DNA from: Rhodomicrobium sp. R_RK_3
GTDB lineage: Bacteria; Pseudomonadota; Alphaproteobacteria; Rhizobiales; Rhodomicrobiaceae
Length of the DNA stretch: 64,000 nucleotides
Reading direction: 5' to 3'
Assembly (NCBI RefSeq): GCF_002198715.1
Contig: NZ_MWLK01000008.1
Location: 1 to 64,000, forward strand
The notes under the pieces: generated by a model
Database searches by the model: none
What the model saw: the letters and a program-made list of their open reading frames with translations, nothing else
Told to the model about the DNA's origin: nothing
Translations under genes and position numbers: made by a program
Shown here: positions 42,816-51,115 of the stretch, in pieces
How the letters are laid out: the number at the start of each line of letters is the position of its first letter
How positions within the stretch are numbered: position 1 is the first letter of the stretch

Positions 42816-45026
42816 ATGACAGCCGAGAGCGCGTTAGAGACAACCAAAGGTCCTGATGGGTTCTCGGAAGCCCCCTTCTACATAACGGCGAGGGGGCAAT
42901 CCTCGCGAGCGCGCCGAACGCTGAAGCATGGCGACGCCTTTCTGGTGCTCGACAGCTACGGCGATATCGGCGCCTCCGCCGGCGGACAGGACGGCCTGTT
43001 CCACTGCGACACCCGCTTCCTGTCCTATCTCGAAGTCGTCATCGACGGCTTGCAGCCACTGCTCCTTGGCTCCAATGTCCGCGACGACAATTCGCTGCTG
43101 ACCGTCGAACTGACCAATCCCGATATTTTCGCTGATGGCGAACTGGTCCTGCGCAAGGACACGGTGCATATCACCCGCAACATCTTCGTCTGGCGGGGCA
43201 CGCTCTACCAACGGCTGTCGCTGAAAAATTATGGTGATCGCCCGGTGAATTTCCGCGCCACCATCTATTTCGGCAGCGATTTCGCCGATATTTTCGAAGT
43301 GCGCGGCATGCGGCGGCAGCAGCGCGGCGTGGTCAACCGGCGCGTCGCCGGTCCGGATAAAGTGGTGATGACCTATCTCGGCCTCGACGGCCAGGCGCGC
43401 CGCTCAACCGTGATGTTCGATCCCGCCCCGACCGAGATCGGCACCAACTCCGCCTCACACCAGATCACCCTGCAGCCGGACGAAGAGAAGGCCGTGTTCC
43501 TCACTGTCGGCTGCGATCAGGCCATCGACGAGCGCCCGTCGCGCTTCCTCGCCGGTTTCCTCGCCGTGCGCCGCGAATTGCGCGCGCCGGGCCGCGCCGC
43601 GGCGACGGTCGAGACCTCGAACGTGCTGTTCAACGAGATCCTCTGCCAGTCGATGGCGGATATGTCGATGCTGCTGACCGACACCCCCGAAGGCCAGTAC
43701 CCTTACGCCGGCATCCCTTGGTTCTCGACCACCTTCGGCCGTGACGGGCTGATCACCGCGATCATGCTGCTCTGGGCCAATCCGCGCATCGCGCGCGGCG
43801 TGTTGCGGCGGCTCGCCCGCTATCAGGCCAAGATCGAGGACCCGGCGTCGGATGCGCAGCCCGGCAAGATCCTGCACGAAATGCGCGGCGGCGAAATGGC
43901 CGCGCTCGGTGAGGTGCCCTTCGCCCGCTATTATGGCAGCGTCGATTCCACGCCGCTTTTCCTGGTGCTGCTCGGCCGCTATGTCGCGCGCACCAACGAC
44001 ATGGAAACGCTGCGCGAATTATGGCCCGCCGCCGAGGCCGCGCTGGCCTGGATCGACCAGTATGGCGACATGGACGGCGACGGCTTCGTGGAATATTTCC
44101 GCGCCACCGACGACGGGCTCGCCAATCAGGGCTGGAAGGATTCGGACGATTCCATCTTCCACGCCGATGGCCGCCTCGCCCGGGGGCCGCTCGCGCTGTG
44201 CGAAGTGCAGGGCTATGTCTACGAGGCCAAACGGCGCGCCGCCCATTGCGCCCGGCTGCTCGGCGAGCACGAACGCGCCAGGCAGTTGGACGAGCAGGCG
44301 ACGCAACTGGCCGAGCGCTTCGAGGCGGCGTTCTGGTTGCCCGAGCTCGAGACCTATGCGCTGGCGCTCGACGGCGACAAGCAGCCCTGCCGCGTCCGCT
44401 CCTCCAATGCCGGGCACCTCTTGTTCTCCGGCATCGTCCGCCCCGACCGCGGGGCCATGGTCGCGCGCGAGCTGCTGCGGCCGCGCTTCTTCTCCGGCTG
44501 GGGCATCCGCACCATCGCCAAGGACGAGGCGCGCTACAATCCGATGTCCTATCACAACGGCTCGATCTGGCCGCATGACAACGCGATGATCGCCATGGGC
44601 CTTGCCCAATACGGCGCCAAGGACGAGGTCGAGCGCGTCTTCCGGGGCCTCGCCGATGCGGCGACCTATATGGAGCTGCGCCGACTGCCGGAGCTGTTCT
44701 GCGGCTTCCAGCGCTCCAAGGGGCGCGGGCCGACGCTGTACCCCGTCGCCTGCGCGCCGCAAGCCTGGGCGAGCGCCACGCCCTTCGCCCTGCTCGAAGC
44801 CGCGCTCGGCCTGGAATTCGACCCGCAGGCCCGCGAGATCCGCATGCGCAATCCGCGCCTGCCCGAATTTCTCGACGAGGTCACCATCCGCGACCTGCGC
44901 CTGGGCGATGCCAGCGTCGATTTCGTCGTCCGCCGCCACGGCACCGACGTCTCGGTGCAATTGCTGCGCGGCGGCGGCAATGTCCGCGTTTCCGTGGTCT
45001 TCGACGGCAAGGCCGAGACGGCTTAG
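42816..45026 (+). CDS. Amylo-alpha-1,6-glucosidase / glycogen debranching-type enzyme
   Basis: 736 residues. The N-terminal domain (about 20-230) is the GDE N-terminal beta-sandwich: ALVL-type FLVLDSYGDIGASAGGQDGL, FHCDTRFLSYLEVVIDGLQ, LYQRLSLKNYGDRPVNFRAT. The C-terminal (alpha/alpha)6-barrel (about 270-700) has YPYAGIPWFSTTFGRDGLIT, QGWKDSDDSIFHADGRLARG and the acidic pair in YNPMSYHNGSIWPHDNAMIA. Such proteins hydrolyse alpha-1,6 branches of glycogen or related glucans. No glgA, glgB or treZ is nearby, so the true substrate is uncertain. Probably cytoplasmic, since there is no signal peptide. Confidence 0.87.
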   Translation: MTAESALETTKGPDGFSEAPFYITARGQSSRARRTLKHGDAFLVLDSYGDIGASAGGQDGLFHCDTRFLSYLEVVIDGLQPLLLGSNVRDDNSLLTVELTNPDIFADGELVLRKDTVHITRNIFVWRGTLYQRLSLKNYGDRPVNFRATIYFGSDFADIFEVRGMRRQQRGVVNRRVAGPDKVVMTYLGLDGQARRSTVMFDPAPTEIGTNSASHQITLQPDEEKAVFLTVGCDQAIDERPSRFLAGFLAVRRELRAPGRAAATVETSNVLFNEILCQSMADMSMLLTDTPEGQYPYAGIPWFSTTFGRDGLITAIMLLWANPRIARGVLRRLARYQAKIEDPASDAQPGKILHEMRGGEMAALGEVPFARYYGSVDSTPLFLVLLGRYVARTNDMETLRELWPAAEAALAWIDQYGDMDGDGFVEYFRATDDGLANQGWKDSDDSIFHADGRLARGPLALCEVQGYVYEAKRRAAHCARLLGEHERARQLDEQATQLAERFEAAFWLPELETYALALDGDKQPCRVRSSNAGHLLFSGIVRPDRGAMVARELLRPRFFSGWGIRTIAKDEARYNPMSYHNGSIWPHDNAMIAMGLAQYGAKDEVERVFRGLADAATYMELRRLPELFCGFQRSKGRGPTLYPVACAPQAWASATPFALLEAALGLEFDPQAREIRMRNPRLPEFLDEVTIRDLRLGDASVDFVVRRHGTDVSVQLLRGGGNVRVSVVFDGKAETA

Positions 45027-45136
45027 GCGCCGCCCTGCCGATTGCCGCCCGGATGTTGCTGGCGCATGATGAAGCGCCAGCAGAGGAGACCGGCCCTTAT
45101 GACCACCGCATATCCGCATTGCCCCGGTGCCGCCCG

Positions 45137-45607
45137 ATGAGCCAGCGCGCATCATTGCCCGCCGCCGGCTTCAAGGCCATGGCGGGACAGGAAATCGGCC
45201 TGTCCGGCTGGATCGAAGTCACCCAGGAGCGCATCAACGCCTTCGCGGACACCACCGAGGATTGGCAGTTCATCCATGTCGATCCCGAGCGCGCGGCGGC
45301 GACGCCCTTCGGCGGCACCATCGCGCATGGTTTCCTGACGCTGTCGCTCTTGTCGGCCATGGCGATGGAGGCGGTGCCGCGCGTCGAAGGCGTCTGGATG
45401 GGAGTCAATTACGGCTTCGACAAGATCCGTTTCCTGGCGCCGGTGCCGGCCGGTTCGCGCATCCGGGGGCGGTTCACGGTGATCTCGGCGGAGGAGCTGA
45501 AGCCCGGCGAGCTGACCATGAAATACAAGGTCGAGGTCGAGATCGACGGCGGCGGCCGCCTCGCGCTGATGGCCGAGTGGATCAGCCGGCAATATTTCAA
45601 AGCCTGA
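45137..45607 (+). CDS. MaoC/NodN-like (R)-hydratase
   Basis: 156 residues, single hot-dog domain. The hydratase-2 motif is intact: TTEDWQFIHVDPERAAATPF followed by GGTIAHGFLTLSLLSAM supplies the Asp/His catalytic pair. Enzymes of this kind hydrate (R)-enoyl-CoA; the NodN subgroup is common in rhizobia. ATG 45137 is the first start matching the family; the frame is open to 45053. It is the first of four same-strand genes that look like a CoA-linked catabolic unit, though 193 bases separate it from the next. Confidence 0.85.
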   Translation: MSQRASLPAAGFKAMAGQEIGLSGWIEVTQERINAFADTTEDWQFIHVDPERAAATPFGGTIAHGFLTLSLLSAMAMEAVPRVEGVWMGVNYGFDKIRFLAPVPAGSRIRGRFTVISAEELKPGELTMKYKVEVEIDGGGRLALMAEWISRQYFKA

Positions 45608-45800
45608 CGACGTGGCGGGAGCGGCGGCCCGCTTATTCTGGCATGCAGAAAACGATTCCACTTTTCGGGCCGGATGGTAGGCTTGCAAAAAAAAAGCGAA
45701 GGGATGGACGCGAGGGCTGCCGCCGCGCCGGACGATGCCGCCGGGGCCAAGGCCGTGAGCGTGGCTGAGCCTCCATCCCGCACCGAGAAGAGGAGGCCGG
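45608..45800. other. Short gap with a nine-A homopolymer
   Basis: Within the gap, A9 at 45687-45695 stands out in this GC-rich DNA. Downstream, GAGAAGAGGAGGCCGG is a very strong ribosome-binding site for the cyclase gene. A 45-codon frame starting at 45704 shows no family features and is not called. Confidence 0.4.
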
Positions 45801-46829
45801 ATGCGCTGGAAACGGAGGCCCGAGGGCTCGAACTGGGGTGATTTCGGGCCGGATGACGAGGCGGGCCGGCTCAATCTGATTACGCCGGAGAAGCTGCTGC
45901 AAGGCATCGCCGAAGTGCGCGACGGGCGCAGCTTCTGCCTGTCGCTGCCGCTCGACTATCCCGGCGGCAATCTGCTCAACGCCGCGCGCCACCCGCCGCA
46001 GCGCCTCGCCACCAAGGGCGCGGACGGTGCGCCGCGCTATCTGGTGCCGCTCTCGGCGACCAATGCGGAGCTGAGCGACGTGATTTGCGACGACCGGGTG
46101 CTGATCCACACGCAATATTCGACGCAGTGGGACGCGCTCTCGCATGTCGGCTCCGAATTCGACGCCGATGGCGACGGCGTCGCGGAGGCGGTGTTCTATA
46201 ATGGCTGGCGCGGCGGCGAGCATATCGTCCTCGAAGGCGGCCACGGCGAATGCGGCGCGTTCGAAGGCGCGGAGGCAAAGCGCCTCGGCATCGAGAGGAT
46301 GGCCGAGCGCTGCGTGCAGGGCCGCGCCGTGCTGATCGACCTGCACGCCATCCACGGCGATGCCATGGTCGATATCGGCTTCGACGCGCTCGACGAGGCG
46401 ATGCGTGCGCAGGGCGCCGCCGTCGAGGCCGGCGACATGGTCTGCCTGCATACGGGCTTTACCCGCAAGGTGCTGGAAATGAACCGTCAGCCGAATTCGG
46501 ACGTTTTGCATCGGTCCTGCGCCGCGCTCGACGGACGCGATCCGCGCCTGCAGGAATGGGTGCGGGACAGCGGCCTCGCCATCATCGCGGCCGACAATTA
46601 CGCGGTGGAGCGCTATCCGAACCGCAGCGGCGAGGGGCGGCGGGCGCTGCTGCCGCTGCACGAGCTGTGCCTGTTCAAGCTCGGCATCCACCTGGGCGAA
46701 TTGTGGTGGCTGAGCGAACTTGCGGCCTATCTGCGCGGCGCCGGGCGCACGCGCTTCCTGCTCACCGCGCCGCCCTTGCGGCTCCCCGGAGCCGTCGGTT
46801 CGCCCACGACGCCGATCGCCACGGTTTGA
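45801..46829 (+). CDS. Cyclase-family (kynurenine formamidase-like) metal-dependent hydrolase
   Basis: 342 residues of the putative cyclase superfamily (PF04199). The usual opening RPEGSNWGDFGPDDEAGRLN is present, and the metal site region is visible as TQYSTQWDALSHVGSEFDAD (Trp-Asp-x2-x-His pattern), with later LIDLHAIHG and LHTGFTRKVLEMN. Family members hydrolyse amides or lactones, for example formylkynurenine or isatin. A very strong AAGAGGAGG site precedes the ATG. The next gene begins 6 bases after its stop, so they are co-transcribed. Confidence 0.83.
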   Translation: MRWKRRPEGSNWGDFGPDDEAGRLNLITPEKLLQGIAEVRDGRSFCLSLPLDYPGGNLLNAARHPPQRLATKGADGAPRYLVPLSATNAELSDVICDDRVLIHTQYSTQWDALSHVGSEFDADGDGVAEAVFYNGWRGGEHIVLEGGHGECGAFEGAEAKRLGIERMAERCVQGRAVLIDLHAIHGDAMVDIGFDALDEAMRAQGAAVEAGDMVCLHTGFTRKVLEMNRQPNSDVLHRSCAALDGRDPRLQEWVRDSGLAIIAADNYAVERYPNRSGEGRRALLPLHELCLFKLGIHLGELWWLSELAAYLRGAGRTRFLLTAPPLRLPGAVGSPTTPIATV

Positions 46830-46835
46830 GGTTTC

Positions 46836-48920
46836 ATGACGACACTCGACGACCTGCTGAACCCGCGCTCCATCGCCATCGTCGGCGCGTCGGACGACCC
46901 GACGCGCATTGGCGGCCGGCCTCTCTCCCACATGATCCGCCAGCGCTTCGAGGGCGCGGTGCATCCCGTCAATCCGAGCCGCGAGACGGTGCAGGGATTG
47001 CGGGCCTATCCCTCGCTCGCCGAGATCGAGGGCGATGTGGATTTCGTGCTGGTCGCGGTGCCGGCGGCGAGCGTCTGCGGGGTGGTGCGGCAGGCGGCGG
47101 CGAAGCGGGCGAAGACCGTCATGGTGCTGTCCTCGGGATTTGCCGAGATGGGCGGCGACGGCATCGCTCTACAGGACGAATTATGCGCCCTGGCGCGGGA
47201 GACCGGCGTGCGCGTCGTCGGCCCGAACTGCCTCGGCGCGTTCAACGCGGCGATGCGCTTCTTCCCGACATTCACCTCGACCATCGACCGCGCCAGGCCG
47301 GAGCCCGGCGGCATCTCCATCGCCAGCCAGTCCGGAGCCTATGGCAGCCATATCTATATGGTGTCGCATCTGCGCGGCCTCGGCATCGGCTATTGGATGA
47401 CGACCGGCAACGAGGCGGATCTGCACGTCGCCGAGGTGATAAAACTCTATGCCGAGCGCGAGGACGTGCACACCATCATGGCCTATGCCGAGAGCATCAA
47501 GGACGGGCCGATGCTGATCGAGGCGCTGGAAGGCGCGCGCGCCAACCGCATCCCGGTGATCTTCATGAAGGTCGGGCGCTCGGCGGTCGGGGCGGAGGCG
47601 GCGAGTTCGCACACGGCCTCGCTGGCGGGCGAGGATGCGATCTACGACGCCGTGCTCCGGCAATATGGGGCCTATCGGGCGCGCAGCACCGAGGAAATGC
47701 TCGACATCGCCTATGCCTGCCGCCCGCGCATCTATCCGGCCGGCAAGCGGCTCGGCGTCGTCACGATCTCCGGCGGCGCGGGCGTGCTGATCGCCGATGC
47801 CGCCGAGGATTACGGCCTCGACGTGGCGCCGATGCCCGAGGATATGCAGGCCGAGCTGAAGGCGCTGTTGCCCTTCGCCTCGGCGCGCAATCCGGTCGAT
47901 GTCACCGCGCAATTCTTCAACGACCTGACGCTGATCCCGCGCTTCACCCGCGCCATGCTCGACCGCGGCGGCTATGACGGGCTGATCGGCTTCTGGACCT
48001 CGGTCGCCGGGTCGCCCCTGCTGGCCGACAAGCTGCTCGGCCATCTGACCGAGACCATGTCGCATTACGAGAACCGGCTATTCCTGCACTGCCTGCTCGC
48101 GCCAGAGGAGGTCCGCAAGCGCTATGAGGACGCCGGCTTCCCCTGCTTCGAGGACGCGACGCGCACCGTCGCCGTCATGGCCGCGCTGATGTTCTTCGGA
48201 CAGGCTTTCGCATGGCGCGGCGGCGACCTGCTGGCGGTGCCCGATCCGGTCGAATTCCCGGACGGCCCGCTCTCGGAGCGTGGCGCGAAGGAGATCCTGC
48301 AAGCCGCCGGGCTGCCGATGGTCGACGACGTGCTCGTCACCACCGCCAGCCATGCCGCCTCCACCGCGACGCTGATGGATGGGCCCGTCGCGATGAAGAT
48401 CGTCTCGCCCGACATCGCGCATAAGACCGAAATCGGCGGCGTCATGCTCGGCGTCGAAGGCGCGGACGCGGCCGAGGCCGCCTTCCACCACATCATGGCC
48501 AATGCGGTGACGGCGATGCCGCTGGCGCAGATCGACGGCGTGCTGATCTCGCCGATGGTCTCCGGCGGCATCGAATGCATTGTGGGCGCGAAAATCGATC
48601 CGGTGTTCGGCCCGATGGTGATGTTCGGCCTGGGCGGCATCCTCACCGAAGTGCTGAAGGATGTCGCCTTCCGCCGCGCCCCCTTCGGCCCGGCGGTGGC
48701 GCGCGAGATGATCGACGGGCTGAAAGGCGCCGCCGTGCTGAAGGGCGCGCGCGGCACGCCGCCCGCCGATCTTGACGCGCTGGCCGATGCCATCTCAAAA
48801 CTCTCTCTCTTCGCCGCCGCCAATGCGGACCGGCTGGAAAGCGTCGAGATGAACCCGCTTCGCGCCCTGCCGGACCGCTGCCTCGCGCTCGACGCGCTGA
48901 TCGTCAAAAAGAGGAACTGA
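46836..48920 (+). CDS. Acyl-CoA synthetase, NDP-forming (fused alpha/beta subunits)
   Basis: 694 residues. Order of domains: CoA-binding Rossmann (about 7-130, SIAIVGASDDPTRIGGRPL), succinyl-CoA-ligase-like (about 150-290, with phospho-His in SSHTASLAGEDAIYDAVL), a second flavodoxin-like part, and a C-terminal ATP-grasp (about 470-690, ARG-type SERGAKEILQAAGLPMVDDV, AMKIVSPDIAHKTEIGGV, FGPMVMFGLGGILTEVLKDV). The enzyme couples CoA thioester formation or breakage to ATP/ADP through a phospho-histidine. Substrate acid unknown. One base separates its stop from the next ATG. Confidence 0.9.
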   Translation: MTTLDDLLNPRSIAIVGASDDPTRIGGRPLSHMIRQRFEGAVHPVNPSRETVQGLRAYPSLAEIEGDVDFVLVAVPAASVCGVVRQAAAKRAKTVMVLSSGFAEMGGDGIALQDELCALARETGVRVVGPNCLGAFNAAMRFFPTFTSTIDRARPEPGGISIASQSGAYGSHIYMVSHLRGLGIGYWMTTGNEADLHVAEVIKLYAEREDVHTIMAYAESIKDGPMLIEALEGARANRIPVIFMKVGRSAVGAEAASSHTASLAGEDAIYDAVLRQYGAYRARSTEEMLDIAYACRPRIYPAGKRLGVVTISGGAGVLIADAAEDYGLDVAPMPEDMQAELKALLPFASARNPVDVTAQFFNDLTLIPRFTRAMLDRGGYDGLIGFWTSVAGSPLLADKLLGHLTETMSHYENRLFLHCLLAPEEVRKRYEDAGFPCFEDATRTVAVMAALMFFGQAFAWRGGDLLAVPDPVEFPDGPLSERGAKEILQAAGLPMVDDVLVTTASHAASTATLMDGPVAMKIVSPDIAHKTEIGGVMLGVEGADAAEAAFHHIMANAVTAMPLAQIDGVLISPMVSGGIECIVGAKIDPVFGPMVMFGLGGILTEVLKDVAFRRAPFGPAVAREMIDGLKGAAVLKGARGTPPADLDALADAISKLSLFAAANADRLESVEMNPLRALPDRCLALDALIVKKRN

Positions 48921-48921
48921 C

Positions 48922-49956
48922 ATGGCCCTGCCGCCAATTCTCCGCTCGCTGCGCATTCCGGTGGTCGGCGCACCGCTCTTCATCGTCTCCAACCCGGATC
49001 TCGTCATCGCGCAATGCACAGCAGGCGTCGTCGGCAGTTTTCCGGCGCTGAATGCGCGCGAGAAGGAGGGCGAGCCGATCGCGCTGGAGGCTTGGCTGCG
49101 CCGCATCACCGAAGCGCTCGACCGGCACAATCAGGCCCATCCCGATCGGCCCGCCGCGCCTTATGCCGTCAATCAGATCGTTCACCGCTCCAACCCGCGG
49201 CTGGAGCGCGACCTGGAAATCTGCGTGAAGTGGAAGGTGCCGATCATGATCACCTCGCTCGGCGCGCGGCCGGAGGTGAACGAGGCGGCGCATTCCTACG
49301 GCGGCATCACGCTGCACGACATCATTTCGAACACCTTCGCCCACAAGGCCATCGACAAGGGCGCGGACGGGCTGATCGCGGTTTGTGCTGGCGCGGGCGG
49401 ACATGCCGGGGGGATTTCGCCCTTCGCGCTGGTGCAGGAAATCCGCGAATGGTTCGACGGGCCGCTTTTGCTCTCCGGCGCAATTGCGACGGGCGATGCC
49501 GTGCCTGCCGCGCAGGCGATGGGCGCGGACCTCGCCTATATCGGCTCGGCCTTCATCGCGACCGAGGAGGCCAACGCGCCCTCCACCTATAAGGAGATGA
49601 TCGCCGCGAGCGCCGCCGAGGATATCGTCTACACCAACCTGTTCACCGGCATTCACGGCAACTATCTGAAGCCGTCCATCACCGCCGCCGGCATGGACCC
49701 GGACAATCTGCCGAGCAGCGACCCCTCCGCGATGAATTTTGCCAGCGGCACATCGAAGAGCAAGGCGTGGAAGGAGATCTGGGGCTCCGGCCAGGGCATC
49801 GGCGCGGTGAAGGCGGTGGTGCCGGCCGCTGAGCTGGTGGACCGGCTGGAGCGCCAATATCTGGCGGCGCGGGCAAGGCTTGGCATGACCGGGTTGGGTG
49901 TGGCCAGCTCTGGGCTCGAACCGACGCATGGCCAAGTCTCCTCTGCCAGAGGGTGA
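48922..49956 (+). CDS. Nitronate monooxygenase / 2-nitropropane dioxygenase-family flavoenzyme
   Basis: 344 residues, FMN-binding TIM barrel. Family motifs: IPVVGAPLFIVSNPDLVIAQ, AVNQIVHRSNPRLERDLEI, GADGLIAVCAGAGGHAGGIS, PLLLSGAIATGDAVPAAQAM and GADLAYIGSAFIATEEANA. Members oxidise alkyl nitronates or act as NAD(P)H:quinone reductases or enoyl reductases. Here, translationally linked to an acyl-CoA synthetase, a role on a CoA-linked or lipid substrate is plausible (inference). The last ~25 residues are not conserved-looking. Family B copy B4 follows. Confidence 0.85.
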   Translation: MALPPILRSLRIPVVGAPLFIVSNPDLVIAQCTAGVVGSFPALNAREKEGEPIALEAWLRRITEALDRHNQAHPDRPAAPYAVNQIVHRSNPRLERDLEICVKWKVPIMITSLGARPEVNEAAHSYGGITLHDIISNTFAHKAIDKGADGLIAVCAGAGGHAGGISPFALVQEIREWFDGPLLLSGAIATGDAVPAAQAMGADLAYIGSAFIATEEANAPSTYKEMIAASAAEDIVYTNLFTGIHGNYLKPSITAAGMDPDNLPSSDPSAMNFASGTSKSKAWKEIWGSGQGIGAVKAVVPAAELVDRLERQYLAARARLGMTGLGVASSGLEPTHGQVSSARG

Positions 49957-50008
49957 AGGTGAGGGATTTTGCCTATCGGTGTTGCGCCTACGCCAATATC
50001 TCTCCTCC

Positions 50009-50116
50009 GTCGCCCCGGCCGAAGAGCCGGGGCCCACTCGCCTCTCCTCTTGCCGCAGCACTCGCGGACAGATGATTGGGTCCCGGCTCACCGCTTCGCG
50101 GTGTCCGGGACGACGG
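50009..50116 (-). repeat. Family B two-hairpin repeat, copy B4 (inverted)
   Basis: CGTCGCCCCGGCCGAAGAGC-CGGGGCC forms the first hairpin. It is followed by CACTCGCCTCTCC, the variable middle and GATTGGGTCCCGGCTCACCG ending in CTTCGCGGTGTCCGGGACGA. It lies between two convergent genes, nitronate monooxygenase and uracil-DNA glycosylase. Confidence 0.8.
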
Positions 50117-50133
50117 AAAGCGCGGGCGGCTCG

Positions 50134-50991
50134 TCAGTCCGTCCCGTCCAGCACGGACTTCACCATCAGCAGGTCGCGCCAGGCCTGGCGCTTGGCGACG
50201 GGCGTGCGCAAGAGATAGGCCGGATGCAGCGTCGCCATGGTGCGGATGGTGCGGCCGCCCGCCTCGTAGCTCATCCATTTGCCGCGCAGCTTGGTGATGC
50301 CCTGGTCGGTGGCGAGCAATTGCTTGGCCGCCGCGCCGCCGAGCAGCAGCAGCACCTCGGGCGCGACCAGCTCGATCTGCCGCTGCAGGAAGGGCTGGCA
50401 GGCCTGCACCTCCTGCGGCGTCGGCGTGCGGTTGCCGGGCGGACGCCAGTAGACGACGTTGGTGATGTACGCCTCGTCGCGCCCCAGGCCGATGGACGCC
50501 AGCATCTTGTCGAGCAACTGCCCGGCCCGGCCGACGAAGGGCGCGCCCTCCAGATCCTCGTCGCGGCCCGGCGCTTCGCCGATCAGCATCAGCCGCGCCT
50601 TCGGATTGCCGCGCGCGAAACACAGGCTCTTGGCGGTCTTCTTCAGCGGACAGAGGTCGAACCCGGCGAGCGCCGCCTCGAGCGCGGCCAGATCCGGCGC
50701 ATCGCGGGCCAGTTCCCGGGCGGCGAGCGTCGAGGCATCGGCGGGCGGCAGGTGAACGGTGCGGGGCGGAGCCGGCGGCGGCGGCGCTGCCGGACGGGCC
50801 GCAGGCGGAGCGATTCGCGCGCCCGTCTGCGGCCTGGCCGGGGCAAGCGGAACCTCCGCCAGCCGCTCGGCATTGTGGCTGGACCAATCCTGCGGCGTAT
50901 CCGCCACGGCCTCGTCGACGCCCATCGCCCGGTACCAGCGCAGCAATTCGACGGCCATGTCGTCCGGATATGGGTCGTTTGCCTGCATCAT
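50134..50991 (-). CDS. Uracil-DNA glycosylase, family 4/5 type
   Basis: 285 residues. It removes uracil from DNA to begin base-excision repair. The catalytic domain (about 110-285) has motif [37 protein letters not shown], the [20 protein letters not shown] region and motif [10 protein letters not shown]. Cysteines near the start of the domain ([15 protein letters not shown]) and in QACQPF suggest a Fe-S cluster, but the usual Cys-x2-Cys is not seen. The N-terminal ~95 residues include a Pro/Ala-rich linker. The extension upstream of MMQAND (50991) in the same frame is not family-like. Divergent from the ETF-QO gene. Confidence 0.88.
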   Translation of the reverse strand: MMQANDPYPDDMAVELLRWYRAMGVDEAVADTPQDWSSHNAERLAEVPLAPARPQTGARIAPPAARPAAPPPPAPPRTVHLPPADASTLAARELARDAPDLAALEAALAGFDLCPLKKTAKSLCFARGNPKARLMLIGEAPGRDEDLEGAPFVGRAGQLLDKMLASIGLGRDEAYITNVVYWRPPGNRTPTPQEVQACQPFLQRQIELVAPEVLLLLGGAAAKQLLATDQGITKLRGKWMSYEAGGRTIRTMATLHPAYLLRTPVAKRQAWRDLLMVKSVLDGTD

Positions 50992-51115
50992 CTCCTGTCG
51001 CGCCGCGCGGTTGGTTCTTGCTAGAGCTTTACCATGCCACGTAGAACAAGGGCAAAGCTTGGCGCTTGACAAGAGCGCGCGCGGCGGAATCGCCGGCGAG
51101 AACAAGAGGGGAAAC

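Noticed and set aside
45704-45841. 45-codon frame between the MaoC and cyclase genes
   Set aside because: Overlaps the cyclase start in another frame and has Ala/Arg-rich, featureless sequence.
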